Source of the DNA: Pseudomonadota bacterium
Lineage (GTDB): Bacteria > Pseudomonadota > Alphaproteobacteria > Rhodobacterales > Rhodobacteraceae
NCBI GenBank assembly: GCA_038533575.1
Contig: JBCAYL010000001.1
Coordinates: 524,226-588,225, forward strand
DNA length: 64,000 nucleotides
Direction: 5' to 3'
Shown: piece by piece, positions 34,061-43,608 of the stretch
How the letters are laid out: each line of letters starts with the position of its first letter
How positions within the stretch are numbered: the stretch's first letter is position 1
Notes under the pieces: model-generated
What the model saw: only the letters and a program-made list of their open reading frames with translations
Databases searched by the model: none
What the model was told of the DNA's origin: nothing
Position numbers and translations under genes: made by a program

Positions 34061-34749
34061 GCGCGGGCCGAGCGGATGGCTAGGATGAGGATGAAAGCCG
34101 CGGCGATGCTTGCAAGGATCTCCACAAGCCCCTGATTGGCCACGACAATCGCGAGGAATGCCCAGGCAACGGCGAGGCCGTACTCGAAGGCCCGCGCCTG
34201 GCTGAACTGCACCGTGGCCGCCAGCAGGAAGGCGGCGGGAATGAGGATGAGCGCCCAGCCGTAACCATCTGTTATCAAATCATTTCCGGCCAATAGCGCG
34301 GCGAGCGAGACGAAGGATGCCGCGCTCAGCCAACCGGCATAGAGCCCGAGCGGCGCGCGCAGCCAGAGCCTATCTGTCACGGGGCTCTTCACGAGGGCGA
34401 TGAGCGCCGTGGCGAGCATCATCCAGATCGTCACCGTGGCCCACAGCACGCTCGCATTGGCGATGGCGATCCAGAAGGTGCCGATGCCGAGCGAGACGAT
34501 GAGCCAAGGCCGCGTGGCTTGCCAGGCCGGGTCCTGCGCGCGCTTGAGTGCACCAAAGCCCGCGGACGCGATGAGCCAGAGGTAGATCACGCCCCAGATG
34601 GCGAACGCATAGCCCGCGGGCTGGATCGGGGGGGTCACCTGCGGGACGGGAAGCTGATCGGCGCGGAAGCCGGTGAAGGGGTCCGTGAAGAGCGGCGAGA
34701 CCGCGAAGGTGACCGACAGCAGGAATGTCAGCCAGGCCATGGGCGTCAT
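34039..34749 (-). CDS. TspO/MBR-related (tryptophan-rich sensory-like) membrane protein
   Basis: A 236-residue protein with about seven hydrophobic segments. [17 protein letters not shown] (about 43-59) and [20 protein letters not shown] (134-153) are Trp- and aromatic-rich segments of the type found in TspO-related and other small tetrapyrrole-linked membrane proteins. It is longer than the five-helix TspO proteins, so the assignment to the wider superfamily is tentative. The ATG at 34749 overlaps the serS stop by 4 bp, so it is coupled to serS; a second Met three codons on is also possible. Confidence 0.6.
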   Translation of the reverse strand: MTPMAWLTFLLSVTFAVSPLFTDPFTGFRADQLPVPQVTPPIQPAGYAFAIWGVIYLWLIASAGFGALKRAQDPAWQATRPWLIVSLGIGTFWIAIANASVLWATVTIWMMLATALIALVKSPVTDRLWLRAPLGLYAGWLSAASFVSLAALLAGNDLITDGYGWALILIPAAFLLAATVQFSQARAFEYGLAVAWAFLAIVVANQGLVEILASIAAAFILILAIRSARAQTGEIL

Positions 34750-36035
34750 GCAAGCGACCCCTCGGCGGTGATGCGCGTCGCGCCGCCAAGGTAGGGGGCG
34801 AGAGCCTTGGGAAGAGCGACCGAGCCGTCGGGCTCCTGTCCGTTCTCGAGCACGGCGATGAGGCAGCGGCCCACGGCGACGCCCGATCCGTTGAGCGTGT
34901 GGACATAGGCGGGCTTGCCTCCGCCGGTGGGCTTGAAACGGGCATTCATGCGCCGCGCCTGGAAATCCCCGGTGGTGCTCACCGAGCTGATCTCGCGGTA
35001 GGTGTTCTGCCCCGGAAGCCAAGCCTCGATGTCGTAGGTCCGCCGCGCACCAAAGCCCATGTCGCCGGTGCAGAGCACGACCGTGCGATAGGGAATTTCC
35101 AGAGCTTCCAGAATGGCTTGCGCGGCGCCCAGCATGCGCTTCTGCTCTGCCTCCGACTGCTCGGGATGGGTGATGGCGACCATCTCCACCTTCTCGAACT
35201 GGTGCTGGCGGAGCATGCCCGCTGTGTCGCGGCCCGCGCTGCCCGCCTCGGACCGGAAGCAGAGCGAGTGCGCGGTGAGGCGGATGGGCAGCGCTGCCTC
35301 CTCGAGGACCTCGCCCGCCACGGAATAGGTGAGCGAGACTTCCGAGGTGGGGATGAGCCACCAGCCATTCGTCGTCTGGTAGCTGTCTTCCCCGAATTTC
35401 GGCAGCTTGTCGGTGCCGTACATCGCTTCGTCGCGCACGAGGACGGGCGTGTTCGTCTCCGTCATGCCGTGCTCGAGTGTGTGCTTGTCCAGCATGAATT
35501 GCGCGAGCGCACGGTGCAGGCGGGCCATGGTGCCCTTCAGCAGCACGAAGCGCGCCCCGCTCATCTTGGCGGCGGTCTCGAAATCCATGCCGGGCTTCAC
35601 GGCGGGGATGTCGAAATGCTCGCGCGCGTCGTTGATGCGGCGAGGCTCGCCCCAGCGGTGGATCTCGACATTGGCGTCTTCGTCCGCGCCGTCAGGTACG
35701 TCATCGGCGGGGAGGTTTGCGATGCGGGCGAGGGCGTCCGTGAGGCGAGCATCCTCGGCCTTGGCCTCGTCGTTCAGCTTCGCGATTTCCGCTTTCTTTT
35801 CAGAGACAAGTGCGCGGAGGCGCTCGAATTCCGCCTCGTCGCCCCGGCCCTTGGCGGCGCCCACCTCCTTTGCGGCCTTGTTGGCCTCGGCCTGTGCGGT
35901 TTCGGCGGCGAGGATCTTGGCACGGCGGGCCTCGTCAATCGCGAGGATCTCGGAGGAAACGGGCGCATCCCCACGCCGGTCGAGGGCCGCGTCAAAGGCG
36001 GCCGGGTCCTGCCTGATGAGCTTGATGTCGTGCAT
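34746..36035 (-). CDS. serS: Seryl-tRNA synthetase
   Basis: Class II aminoacyl-tRNA synthetase of 429 residues. The N-terminal coiled coil (about 30-105; [20 protein letters not shown] and [21 protein letters not shown]) binds the long arm of tRNA-Ser. The core has [40 protein letters not shown] (motif 2, with the loop that positions ATP), and motif 3 at the C-terminus, with the conserved arginine replaced only by context near [18 protein letters not shown]. It starts with ATG at 36035 ([15 protein letters not shown]), a typical SerS start. Confidence 0.97.
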   Translation of the reverse strand: MHDIKLIRQDPAAFDAALDRRGDAPVSSEILAIDEARRAKILAAETAQAEANKAAKEVGAAKGRGDEAEFERLRALVSEKKAEIAKLNDEAKAEDARLTDALARIANLPADDVPDGADEDANVEIHRWGEPRRINDAREHFDIPAVKPGMDFETAAKMSGARFVLLKGTMARLHRALAQFMLDKHTLEHGMTETNTPVLVRDEAMYGTDKLPKFGEDSYQTTNGWWLIPTSEVSLTYSVAGEVLEEAALPIRLTAHSLCFRSEAGSAGRDTAGMLRQHQFEKVEMVAITHPEQSEAEQKRMLGAAQAILEALEIPYRTVVLCTGDMGFGARRTYDIEAWLPGQNTYREISSVSTTGDFQARRMNARFKPTGGGKPAYVHTLNGSGVAVGRCLIAVLENGQEPDGSVALPKALAPYLGGATRITAEGSLA

Positions 36036-36194
36036 GGCTCTGTCCTCCGTGCGGCCTGTTAGCGCGGGGCGCAGGGGAGGAAAAGGGGCCGAAACCGGCG
36101 ATGTGGACTGCGCGTGCCGAACGCGCTTCGATCATGCGAGGCGCCATGCCCGCGATCCGCGCGCGCTCCGGTCGCGGAAGATGTCCGCTGAGGC

Positions 36195-37562
36195 TCAGAG
36201 CGGCTGCCAGACCGCCGTGTCCGGGTGGAACTGCGACCACGCGAACCAGAAGGCGTCATGCCCGCCGGGATCGCTTCCGTCGGTGCGCTGCGCTTTGAGG
36301 CCGCCGGCCGTCAGCACGATCTCGATATCCTCGAAGCGGACCTCGCGCCCGTCGCGCAGCGCGAGGAGCGCCGCGCCATGGGGGAAGGCCACCGGCGTGC
36401 CGGAGGCGGTCAGCGCGCCGATGACATCGTCCTGGACCTCGAGGCGCGGGTCCACGTCGCCCACCGGGAAGATTGGGCCGGCGGCGTCGCGCCCCTCGCG
36501 GAAGTTGAAATCGCGGCCCAGTGCCAGAGCTTCGACGAGCACGGTGGTCTCGGGATGCGCGCGCTTCCAGTCGCCCCAGGTCGTCGTGACAAGCCCGGCG
36601 CGGGGCAGCGCCACGCCAGCCTCCGCCAGCGGCCCGGTGACGGCATGGCCGAGGAAGGTATCGAAGACGGAGCGCGTGTTGAGGTCGTACATCACCTTGT
36701 TCGACCGGCTGAGCAGCCCCGATGTCCGCAGGATGGGGCGCGCCACGCCTTCGGGCACCGCGTCGGTGAAATAGGCCTGCGCGGCGCCGCAGAGCGTGCA
36801 GTAGGGGATGCCGAGGTCGCGCCCGCCCAGCGTGTCGTTGACCATCTCGCGCACTTCCATGATCCGCCGCGGATAGGCGCGGGCCTCTCCATTGATGACG
36901 AGCCCGAAGACGATGGCCTCGTCGGCCAGCCAGTCCGCATCGGCCGCGCTGCTCACTTCCGGGTTGTCGGCGGCGGGGATGCAATTGCAGATCTCGGGGT
37001 CGCCGAACACGCGATCATCGATGAGCACGCCGCCCCAGGAGACAATGCGCCAGTCGAGATCACCCTCCACGAAGATGCCTTCGAGGCCGGGGAGAAAGCG
37101 CGTGAAGATGGCACGCTTCGTGTCGAGGTAATCGGGCGGGGCGGGGATGTCCCAGGCGATGAGGTGGTCCGTGAGAATGCCCCAGCGGCGCGGGCGGTTG
37201 AACTCGAGGCCGGTGAGGGTGCTCGCGGCCTGGGCCAGGGCGTTGTCAAAGCCGAGCCGCCAGGTGAAGCGCATCATGTCGGCGATGATCCAGGCGAGGC
37301 GCGGGTCGCCCGATGCCGCGATGACGGCGAGCGCTTCCTGCTCCGGCTCACCCCACCGCGAGCGCTCGAGGCTGTCGACGAAGACGACGCGGATCGCGTC
37401 CTCAACCTCGGGGGAGAGTGGGCCCGTGGGGATGGCCGGCGGTGTGCCGAAGCGCTCGACGATGTAGTCGGGCAGGGCGGGTGCGTCCCCGGACGCGCTT
37501 TGCGCGTGGGCGGGGGTGGCCAGCAGGCAGGCGAGGGCGAAGAAAATGCGGGCAAGGGTCAT
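36195..37562 (-). CDS. DUF3179 domain-containing exported protein
   Basis: A 455-residue protein with a clean signal peptide (MTLARIFFALACLLATPAHA). Segments such as WGGVLIDDRVFGDPEIC, GEARAYPRRIMEVREMVNDTLGG, PYCTLCGAAQAYF, FGLVING and LRTSGLLSRSNKVMYDLNTRSVFDTFLG are the DUF3179 pattern; the C-x2-C motif and following residues are conserved. The ATG at 37562 was chosen because it starts the signal peptide; an upstream Met at 37592 adds ten non-hydrophobic residues. The function of the family is unknown. The gene is divergent from leuD. Confidence 0.87.
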   Translation of the reverse strand: MTLARIFFALACLLATPAHAQSASGDAPALPDYIVERFGTPPAIPTGPLSPEVEDAIRVVFVDSLERSRWGEPEQEALAVIAASGDPRLAWIIADMMRFTWRLGFDNALAQAASTLTGLEFNRPRRWGILTDHLIAWDIPAPPDYLDTKRAIFTRFLPGLEGIFVEGDLDWRIVSWGGVLIDDRVFGDPEICNCIPAADNPEVSSAADADWLADEAIVFGLVINGEARAYPRRIMEVREMVNDTLGGRDLGIPYCTLCGAAQAYFTDAVPEGVARPILRTSGLLSRSNKVMYDLNTRSVFDTFLGHAVTGPLAEAGVALPRAGLVTTTWGDWKRAHPETTVLVEALALGRDFNFREGRDAAGPIFPVGDVDPRLEVQDDVIGALTASGTPVAFPHGAALLALRDGREVRFEDIEIVLTAGGLKAQRTDGSDPGGHDAFWFAWSQFHPDTAVWQPL

Positions 37563-37692
37563 GGGCGGCCTCTCGTGACGTACGCGGAGCATCCGCCGGG
37601 ACGGTCATCCGCTCAATGCACGATTGGGTCAGCGCCCCGTGATGGACGCACCGCCATGCCCGTGGTATCGACCGGGCAAGGAGGCTAGGCCC

Positions 37693-38298
37693 ATGGAAAA
37701 ATTCGATAAAATTACGGGCGTGGCGGCGCCGATGCCGCTCGTCAACATCGACACCGACATGATCCTGCCCAAGCAATTCCTGAAAACGATCAAGCGCTCC
37801 GGGCTCGGCGTCCATCTCTTCGAGGAGATGCGCTACGACATGGAGGGGCGCGAGCAGCCCGATTTCGTGCTGAACCGCCCGGCCTATCGCGCGGCGCAGA
37901 TCATCGTGGCGGGCGACAATTTCGGCACCGGCTCATCGCGCGAGCATGCCCCCTGGGCGCTGCTCGATTTCGGCATCCGCTGCGTGATCTCCACGAGCTT
38001 CGCCGACATCTTCTACAACAACTGCTTCAAGAACGGGATCCTGCCGGTGACGCTCCCGCAGGCCGAGGTGGATATCCTTATGGCCGACGCCGAGAAGGGC
38101 GCCAATGCCCGCGTCACCGTGGACCTCGCCGCGCAGGAGATCACGACGTCCGACGGGCAGGTGATCGGCTTCGAGATCGACCCGTTCCGCAAGCACTGCC
38201 TGCTCAACGGGCTCGACGATATCGGGCTCTCGCTGGAGAAGGCGGAGGCGATCGATGCCTTCGAAGCGCAGGCCAAGGCCGCCGCGCCCTGGCTTTGA
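37693..38298 (+). CDS. leuD: 3-isopropylmalate dehydratase small subunit
   Basis: Small subunit of isopropylmalate isomerase, 201 residues, in leucine synthesis. It has [20 protein letters not shown] (about 15-34), the swivel-domain block [17 protein letters not shown] (75-91), [20 protein letters not shown] and [18 protein letters not shown] strong AAGGAGG ribosome-binding site lies about 9 bp upstream of the ATG at 37693. The large subunit gene leuC is not adjacent in this window, nor is leuB, so leuD appears split from leuC at least at this distance. Confidence 0.95.
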   Translation: MEKFDKITGVAAPMPLVNIDTDMILPKQFLKTIKRSGLGVHLFEEMRYDMEGREQPDFVLNRPAYRAAQIIVAGDNFGTGSSREHAPWALLDFGIRCVISTSFADIFYNNCFKNGILPVTLPQAEVDILMADAEKGANARVTVDLAAQEITTSDGQVIGFEIDPFRKHCLLNGLDDIGLSLEKAEAIDAFEAQAKAAAPWL

Positions 38299-38364
38299 GG
38301 GGCCTATCGCTTGACACCGCGCGCGCGTTGACCCACTCCGCCCCCGCAGTGAACGGAGGGCTCG

Positions 38365-39144
38365 ATGGGCGCAGAGAAGAAAATCCGCTGGAACGGGGGC
38401 GTGCAGCCGGAATCGATGGAGATCCTGCTCGGCGAGGGCGGATGCATCGTGAGCCCCACGAAGGTCGGCTACATCATCATGACCTCGGATGCCGGTGGCC
38501 TCGAGCGGAAGTTCGACGCCAAGGTGCGCAAGCGTAACAAGCCAGGCGTGGTGCTCTGCGGCTCCATGGAAGAGCTGCGCGCACTGGCCGAGATGAACGA
38601 CGAGATCGACGCATTCTACCAAGCGCATTGGGATGGCGACATCCTGCTGGGCTGCATCCTTCCCTGGAAAGATGAGGCCAAGACCCACATCCCCGCCGGC
38701 GCGGAAGAGCTGATGATGGACGAGCGCGGCACCTCCTGCTTCGTCATCAAGTTCGGTGTGCCCTCCGAGATGGTCGCCCGCGAGCTCTGGGAGAAGCACG
38801 GCAAGCTCGTCTTCGCCTCCTCCGCCAACCCGTCCGGCAAGGGCAACCGTGGCCTCGTGGAAGGCATTGGCGAGCGCATCGAGAACGAAGCCGACCTCAT
38901 CGTGGAAGCCAATGATTACGTGGCCTCGATCCAGCCCGACGCCAGCGCTGAGACGCGTTACGAGCAGGGTGTGATGGTCTCCATGGTGGATGCCTCAGGC
39001 GCGCTGGTGCCCCTCCAGAAGGGCGACCGGGACGTGAGCCCGGGGCCGGTGCTCATCCGCAAGGGCCTCGCCTGCACCGAGATCATGGCGCTTCTCTCGG
39101 AGCATTTCATCAGCTGGGACTACCGCCACGGGCACTACTACTAG
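38365..39144 (+). CDS. Sua5/YciO/YrdC/YwlC family protein (threonylcarbamoyl-AMP synthase-like)
   Basis: A 259-residue protein with YrdC-type features: ILLGEGGCIVSPTKVGY (about 20-36) in place of the usual P-T-x-T-x-Y-G-L strand, KVRKRNKPGVVLCG (K-R-x-x-x-P), and the late motif SSANPSGKGNRG. The conserved fold binds ATP, bicarbonate and threonine in TsaC, or nucleic acids in YciO. The threonine-binding motif departs from TsaC, and the protein is longer, so it may be a paralogue with another role. It lies 66 bp after leuD and is convergent with the ATP-grasp gene. Confidence 0.72.
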   Translation: MGAEKKIRWNGGVQPESMEILLGEGGCIVSPTKVGYIIMTSDAGGLERKFDAKVRKRNKPGVVLCGSMEELRALAEMNDEIDAFYQAHWDGDILLGCILPWKDEAKTHIPAGAEELMMDERGTSCFVIKFGVPSEMVARELWEKHGKLVFASSANPSGKGNRGLVEGIGERIENEADLIVEANDYVASIQPDASAETRYEQGVMVSMVDASGALVPLQKGDRDVSPGPVLIRKGLACTEIMALLSEHFISWDYRHGHYY

Positions 39145-39190
39145 GCGCGGAGCCCCCAAGCTCGCGCAGGGCCGGGACCCGGCCCGCGGT

Positions 39191-40210
39191 CTACTCAGCG
39201 GCCATGGAGAGCCTTGCGCGGCCGTCCTCGGCGGCGGCGCGCCAGATCTCGCCCGTGATCTCGGTGGGGTCGGCGCCGCTGGCGGCCAGCATCTTCGAGA
39301 TCGCGCTGATGGCGCTGAAGGACCAGAAGAGCCCGGCCTCGAGCATGTGGGGCACGCCCGTATCCTCGTGAACGCGGAAATCGTAAAGCGAATAGTGCCG
39401 CGCCCCGAGCGCCACATGGGCGGTGCGAGCGGCTTCGACGAGCCGCTCGGCGAGGGCGGGCGAGACCTCGGCCGGGCAGATGGGTTGCGCGTCTTCGCGC
39501 ACTGACTGGCGCATTTTGCCGTCACCCTGAGCTTCGAGCTTGTCCTCGACCTCCCGGATCGGGCGCGCCTCGCTCACAGGGTATTCGATGAAGGCGGGGA
39601 CGTGGAGCGCGCCGTCGCGCTCCACCACCGCCGCGCGGATCTCGCGCCCGGGGATATAGGCTTCCGCGAAGACGCGCGGGGATTGCGCGCGGGCATGATC
39701 AAGCGCCGCCTCGGCCTCCGCGGGGTCACGCACCACGGAGATGCCGATGGAATTGTCCTCGTCATCGGGTTTGACGACGTAGGGCACCGCGAGCGTGGGC
39801 CGGGCCGCGCCGAAGAGGCGCTCTGCCGTGGCCACCTCCACGCCGGCGGAGGCAGCCACGTCGCGCGTCCAGAGCTTGCTCGTGGCGAGCCCGGCCACAG
39901 TGGCGGGCGCGCCCACCACTGGGATGCCGAGCAGATCCTCGAAGAGCGCGCGATAGCTCGTCATGCCCTTCTTGCAGAACATGTGCGGGACGAGGAGATC
40001 GGGGCGCCCCACCTGTGCGAGCGCCTCTCCGAGCGGAAGGGCCGGGCCCAGATCGTCTGGCGCAGGCCCGAAGCGCCAGCTGCCGTCCGGGGAGACCGAG
40101 GTGAAGCGGTGCGAGATGCCAGGCGGGCGCAGCACCTCTGAGGCGTACATCTTCGAGAGGTCGTAATAGAAGCTGTTATGCGTCGAACCGAAGAGGTGAA
40201 GCACGTCCAT
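39191..40210 (-). CDS. ATP-grasp protein related to D-alanine--D-alanine ligase
   Basis: A 339-residue protein with an ATP-grasp layout. The lysine-rich ATP site is VPYVVKPDDEDNSIGISVV with Lys in VKP, AEAYIPGREIRAAVVERDG forms the next strand pair, and the metal site lies near FRVHEDTGVPHMLEAGLFW, with a Glu in the expected place. The start at 40210 (MDVLHLFGSTHNSFYYD) has GGAGG upstream; the longer frame to 40306 is proline-rich and non-conserved. N-terminal residues are unlike the usual Ddl. There are no cell-wall genes beside it, so it may join other substrates, for instance an amino acid or peptide. The product is unknown. Confidence 0.65.
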   Translation of the reverse strand: MDVLHLFGSTHNSFYYDLSKMYASEVLRPPGISHRFTSVSPDGSWRFGPAPDDLGPALPLGEALAQVGRPDLLVPHMFCKKGMTSYRALFEDLLGIPVVGAPATVAGLATSKLWTRDVAASAGVEVATAERLFGAARPTLAVPYVVKPDDEDNSIGISVVRDPAEAEAALDHARAQSPRVFAEAYIPGREIRAAVVERDGALHVPAFIEYPVSEARPIREVEDKLEAQGDGKMRQSVREDAQPICPAEVSPALAERLVEAARTAHVALGARHYSLYDFRVHEDTGVPHMLEAGLFWSFSAISAISKMLAASGADPTEITGEIWRAAAEDGRARLSMAAE

Positions 40211-40485
40211 GGGAGCCTCCAGTGCAGCTGTACCAGAAGGAAATGGCGCGTTTTCGGGCGGCGGCGAGGGAAGATCGGGGGAGAACGGGGCACTGGGCCG
40301 GGCCACGCCCTCAGAGAGATGCCCGTCCGAGGCGCTTGCCCGTGGGCCATACCGTGCCCCGGGGATGCCGCTGAAGGGGGCGAGAGCGCCCGGAGAGGCG
40401 GATCACGCGCGCAAATTGATCCGCGGTTTCTTGCCATCACCTGCGGGCGTCGTTACGTCCCCCCTAACCACTACTCGAGGGCCCC

Positions 40486-40767
40486 ATGGAAACCTTTGGA
40501 TCGCTGCTTTTTCCGCTCCTAATCATCGCCATCTTCTACCTGCTGGTGTTCCGGCCCCAGCAACAGAAGATCAAAGCCCATGCCAAGATGGTCTCCGAAC
40601 TGCGGCGCGGCGACCAGGTCGTCACGCAGGGCGGCCTCATCGGCAAGGTCACCAAGGTGAAGGAAGACAACGAGCTCGAGGTGGAGCTGTCGCAGGGCGT
40701 GAAGGTCCGCGTGGTGCAGGACACGATCGCGCGCGTGATGTCCAAGACCGAGCCGGCGGAGAAATAG
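40486..40767 (+). CDS. yajC: Preprotein translocase subunit YajC
   Basis: Small single-span membrane protein of 93 residues, part of the SecDF-YajC complex. The helix (LLFPLLIIAIFYLLVF, about 5-20) is followed by RPQQQKIKAHAKMVSELRRGDQVVTQGGLIGKVTKV, the universal YajC block. It directly precedes secD, whose ATG lies one base after the yajC stop region, as in most proteobacteria. It starts a run yajC-secD-secF-ccmABCDG on one strand. Confidence 0.96.
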   Translation: METFGSLLFPLLIIAIFYLLVFRPQQQKIKAHAKMVSELRRGDQVVTQGGLIGKVTKVKEDNELEVELSQGVKVRVVQDTIARVMSKTEPAEK

Positions 40768-40768
40768 C

Positions 40769-42430
40769 ATGCTCAAGATCGAGGGCTGGAAACGGGTCCT
40801 GATCTGGGCGGTGGTGCTGGGGGGGCTTCTCCTGGCGCTGCCCAACGCATTCTACAACCGCGTGGAGCAATCCAACGACGCCGAGGCGCGCATCGAAGCG
40901 GGCTTCGAGACGCAGGAAAACGCCGAAGCCGCGGGGCAATGGCCCGATTGGATGCCGTCCTCCCTCGTCAATCTGGGGCTCGATCTGCGCGGCGGCGCGC
41001 ATCTTCTGGCCGAGGTCCGGCTCGAGGAGGTCTATGAGACGCGCCTCGAGGGCTTCTGGCCCGAGCTGCGCGACGCGCTGCGCCCCGAGCGCGCCACCAT
41101 CGGCACGATCCGGCTTCAGCCCGGCGGCGGCGACGAGCTGCGCGTGCGGATCAGCGAGGAGGCCGGCATGGCGCGGGCCATGGAAGTGGCGCGGAGCCTC
41201 GCCAACCCGCTCCAGACCCTCACGGGCGCACTCCAGACCGATATCGAGGTGGCCAGCGACGGCGACATCCTCATCGTGCGCCTCTCGGCGGCCGAGCAGG
41301 AGGCCACCGACGAGCGCACCATGGCGCAATCGCTCGAGATCATCCGCCGCCGGATTGACGAGGCCGGTACGCGCGAGCCCACGATCCAGCGCCAGGGCGC
41401 GCGCCGCATTCTCATCCAGGTGCCGGGCATCGGCTCGGCGCAAGAGGTCAAGGAACTGATCGGGCGGCCGGCGCTCCTCACCTTCCAGCCTGTCGTCGGC
41501 TCCACCTCCGACGCCAACGCAAATCCCGGCCCGGGCAACGAACTCCTGCCCGCTCAGGAGGCCGAAGGGCTCTTCTACATCCTCGAGCGCGGCGCGGTCG
41601 TGACCGGCGAAACGCTCGTGAACGCGCAGCCTTCCTTCGATCAGAACGGCAATCCGAGTGTCGATTTCCGCTTCAACACCACCGGCGCGCGGGCCTTCGG
41701 CGAGTATACCAGCGCAAATATCGGCTCGCCCTTCGCCATCGTGCTCGACGGGGAGGTCGTGAGCGCGCCCACGATCCGCAACGCGATCACTGGCGGGGCG
41801 GGGCAGATCTCCGGCGCGTTCACGATCGAGGAATCGACCAATCTCGCGATCCTACTGCGCGCGGGCTCGCTGCCCGCGGGGCTCGATTTCCTCGAGGAGC
41901 GCACCGTGGGCCCGGAGCTTGGGCAGGATTCGATCGACGCCGGCACCATCGCCTGTATCGTCGCCTTCGCGCTCGTGCTCGTCTTCATGGCGCTGAGCTA
42001 CGGCCTCTTCGGGCTCTTCGCCAATGTCGCGCTCGTGATCAATGTCGGCCTCATCTTCGGGCTTCTGAGCACGCTGGGCGCCACGCTGACACTGCCCGGC
42101 ATCGCGGGGATCGTGCTCACCATCGGCATGGCGGTGGATGCCAACGTGCTGATCTTCGAGCGGATCCGCGAAGAGCTGAAGACCGCGAAGGGCCCCGCGA
42201 GAGCCATCGAACTGGGCTACGAAAAGGCACTTTCGGCCATCATCGACGCCAATATCACGACCTTCATCACCGCGCTCATCCTCTACCTGATGGGCTCGGG
42301 GCCCGTGCGCGGCTTCGCGATCACGCTGGGCCTCGGCATCCTGACATCGGTCTTTACTGCGATCTTCGTGACACGGGTGCTGGTGATCATGTGGTTCGAG
42401 CGGAAGCGGCCGAAGGTGCTCGAGGTATGA
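40769..42430 (+). CDS. secD: Protein translocase subunit SecD
   Basis: Membrane component that uses the proton gradient to aid late protein export. The 553-residue protein has one N-terminal helix, a large periplasmic domain with NLGLDLRGGAHLLAEV (D-L-R-G-G motif, about 70-85), and five C-terminal helices with TVGPELGQDSIDAGTIACIVAF, LTLPGIAGIVLTIGMAVDAN and VLIFERIREELK. Its size and motifs are normal. secF follows after 124 bp, a wider gap than usual that holds two palindromes. Confidence 0.96.
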   Translation: MLKIEGWKRVLIWAVVLGGLLLALPNAFYNRVEQSNDAEARIEAGFETQENAEAAGQWPDWMPSSLVNLGLDLRGGAHLLAEVRLEEVYETRLEGFWPELRDALRPERATIGTIRLQPGGGDELRVRISEEAGMARAMEVARSLANPLQTLTGALQTDIEVASDGDILIVRLSAAEQEATDERTMAQSLEIIRRRIDEAGTREPTIQRQGARRILIQVPGIGSAQEVKELIGRPALLTFQPVVGSTSDANANPGPGNELLPAQEAEGLFYILERGAVVTGETLVNAQPSFDQNGNPSVDFRFNTTGARAFGEYTSANIGSPFAIVLDGEVVSAPTIRNAITGGAGQISGAFTIEESTNLAILLRAGSLPAGLDFLEERTVGPELGQDSIDAGTIACIVAFALVLVFMALSYGLFGLFANVALVINVGLIFGLLSTLGATLTLPGIAGIVLTIGMAVDANVLIFERIREELKTAKGPARAIELGYEKALSAIIDANITTFITALILYLMGSGPVRGFAITLGLGILTSVFTAIFVTRVLVIMWFERKRPKVLEV

Positions 42431-42471
42431 CGTCGCCGCTCTCCGTGCCGCTTAAGCCCCCAGCGCATCCT

Positions 42472-42537
42472 GCCCCGGACCTGATCCGGGGCCTCCTGGT
42501 CAATCCCGAGGTAGAGGTCCCGGATCATGTCCGGGAC
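42472..42537. repeat. Pair of intergenic palindromes between secD and secF
   Basis: Two hairpin-forming units occupy the secD-secF gap. Unit one is GCCCCGGA (42472-42479), loop CCTGA, TCCGGGGC (42485-42492). Unit two is GTCCCGGA (42517-42524), loop TCATG, TCCGGGAC (42530-42537). Both are perfect 8-bp stems with 5-base loops and share the CCCGGA core. The pair resembles short repeated extragenic palindromes found in many alphaproteobacteria. Neither is followed by a U tract, so they are not simple terminators; they may slow transcription or protect the secD part of the message. Confidence 0.75.
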
Positions 42538-42554
42538 GTAAGGAGCTCCAATCC

Positions 42555-43562
42555 ATGCGCCTGAGACTGGTTCCCAAGGAAACCTCCATCGATTTCTTCT
42601 CGCGCTGGAAGCTCTGGTTCGGGATCTCGGCACTCCTGATGGTGCTCGCCTTCGGCTCCTACCTGATCCAGGGGCTGAATTTCGGGATCGATTTTCGCGG
42701 CGGCACGGCGATCCGCACCGAATCCACCCAGCCCGTGGACGTGGGCGCCTACCGCGACGCGCTTCAGGCCCTCGAGCTCGGGGATGTCTCGATCTCGGAG
42801 GTGTTCGATCCGACCTTCGGGCCCGACGAGAACGTGGCCCAGATTTCCATCCAGGCGCAGGAGGGGCAGGAGAGCGTCACCGCCGCCACGATCAACGCCG
42901 TGGCCGAGGCGCTCTCGGCCATCGATCCCGGCATGCAGCTTCCCTTTCCAAGCGTGGAATCGGTGGGTCCCACTGTCTCGGGCGAGCTCATCCAGACGGC
43001 GATCATCGCCGTGCTCCTCGCGATCGGGGCGGTGCTGATCTACATCTGGCTGCGCTTCGAGTGGCAATTCGCCCTGGGCGCCGTGGCGGCCCTCGTCCAC
43101 GACGTGATCCTCACGATCGGCATCTTCAGCGAGCTTCAGATCCGCTTCGATCTCGCCATCATCGCGGCGCTCCTGACCATCGTGGGATACTCCCTCAACG
43201 ACACCGTCGTCGTCTTCGACCGGGTCCGCGAGAACCTGCGCAAATACAAGAAGCGCCCGCTGAAAGAGGTGCTGAACCTCTCGATCAACGAGACGCTCTC
43301 GCGCACGGTCATGACCTCGGTGACGACGCTCCTGGCGCTCTTCTCGCTCTACGTGCTGGGGGGCGATGTGATCCGCGGCTTCGTCTTCGCGATGATCTGG
43401 GGCGTGATCGTGGGCACCTATTCCTCGATCTTCGTGGCCTCCGCGATCCTTCTCTATCTCGGCGTGAAGCGCGACTGGTCGAAGCCCGATGCGGGCGCGG
43501 GCACGCAATTCGGCGCGGCAGCGGGCGGCACGCAGTTCGGCGGCGCCAACAAGGAAGACTAG
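42555..43562 (+). CDS. secF: Protein translocase subunit SecF
   Basis: Partner of SecD, 335 residues, six membrane helices. The N-terminal helix is followed by YLIQGLNFGIDFRGGTAIRT (F-R-G-G motif, about 36-55) and the C-terminal half contains LVHDVILTIGIFSELQIRFDL, VGYSLNDTVVVFDRVRENLR and FVFAMIWGVIVGTYSSIFVASAIL. The last 25 residues are polar and Gly-rich (GAGTQFGAAAGGTQFGG), an unconserved tail. It is followed by ccmA after 46 bp. Confidence 0.96.
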   Translation: MRLRLVPKETSIDFFSRWKLWFGISALLMVLAFGSYLIQGLNFGIDFRGGTAIRTESTQPVDVGAYRDALQALELGDVSISEVFDPTFGPDENVAQISIQAQEGQESVTAATINAVAEALSAIDPGMQLPFPSVESVGPTVSGELIQTAIIAVLLAIGAVLIYIWLRFEWQFALGAVAALVHDVILTIGIFSELQIRFDLAIIAALLTIVGYSLNDTVVVFDRVRENLRKYKKRPLKEVLNLSINETLSRTVMTSVTTLLALFSLYVLGGDVIRGFVFAMIWGVIVGTYSSIFVASAILLYLGVKRDWSKPDAGAGTQFGAAAGGTQFGGANKED

Positions 43563-43608
43563 CAATGCCCGGATCGCCCCGCCGCGCGCACCCCGCGGGA
43601 GGGGCGGC

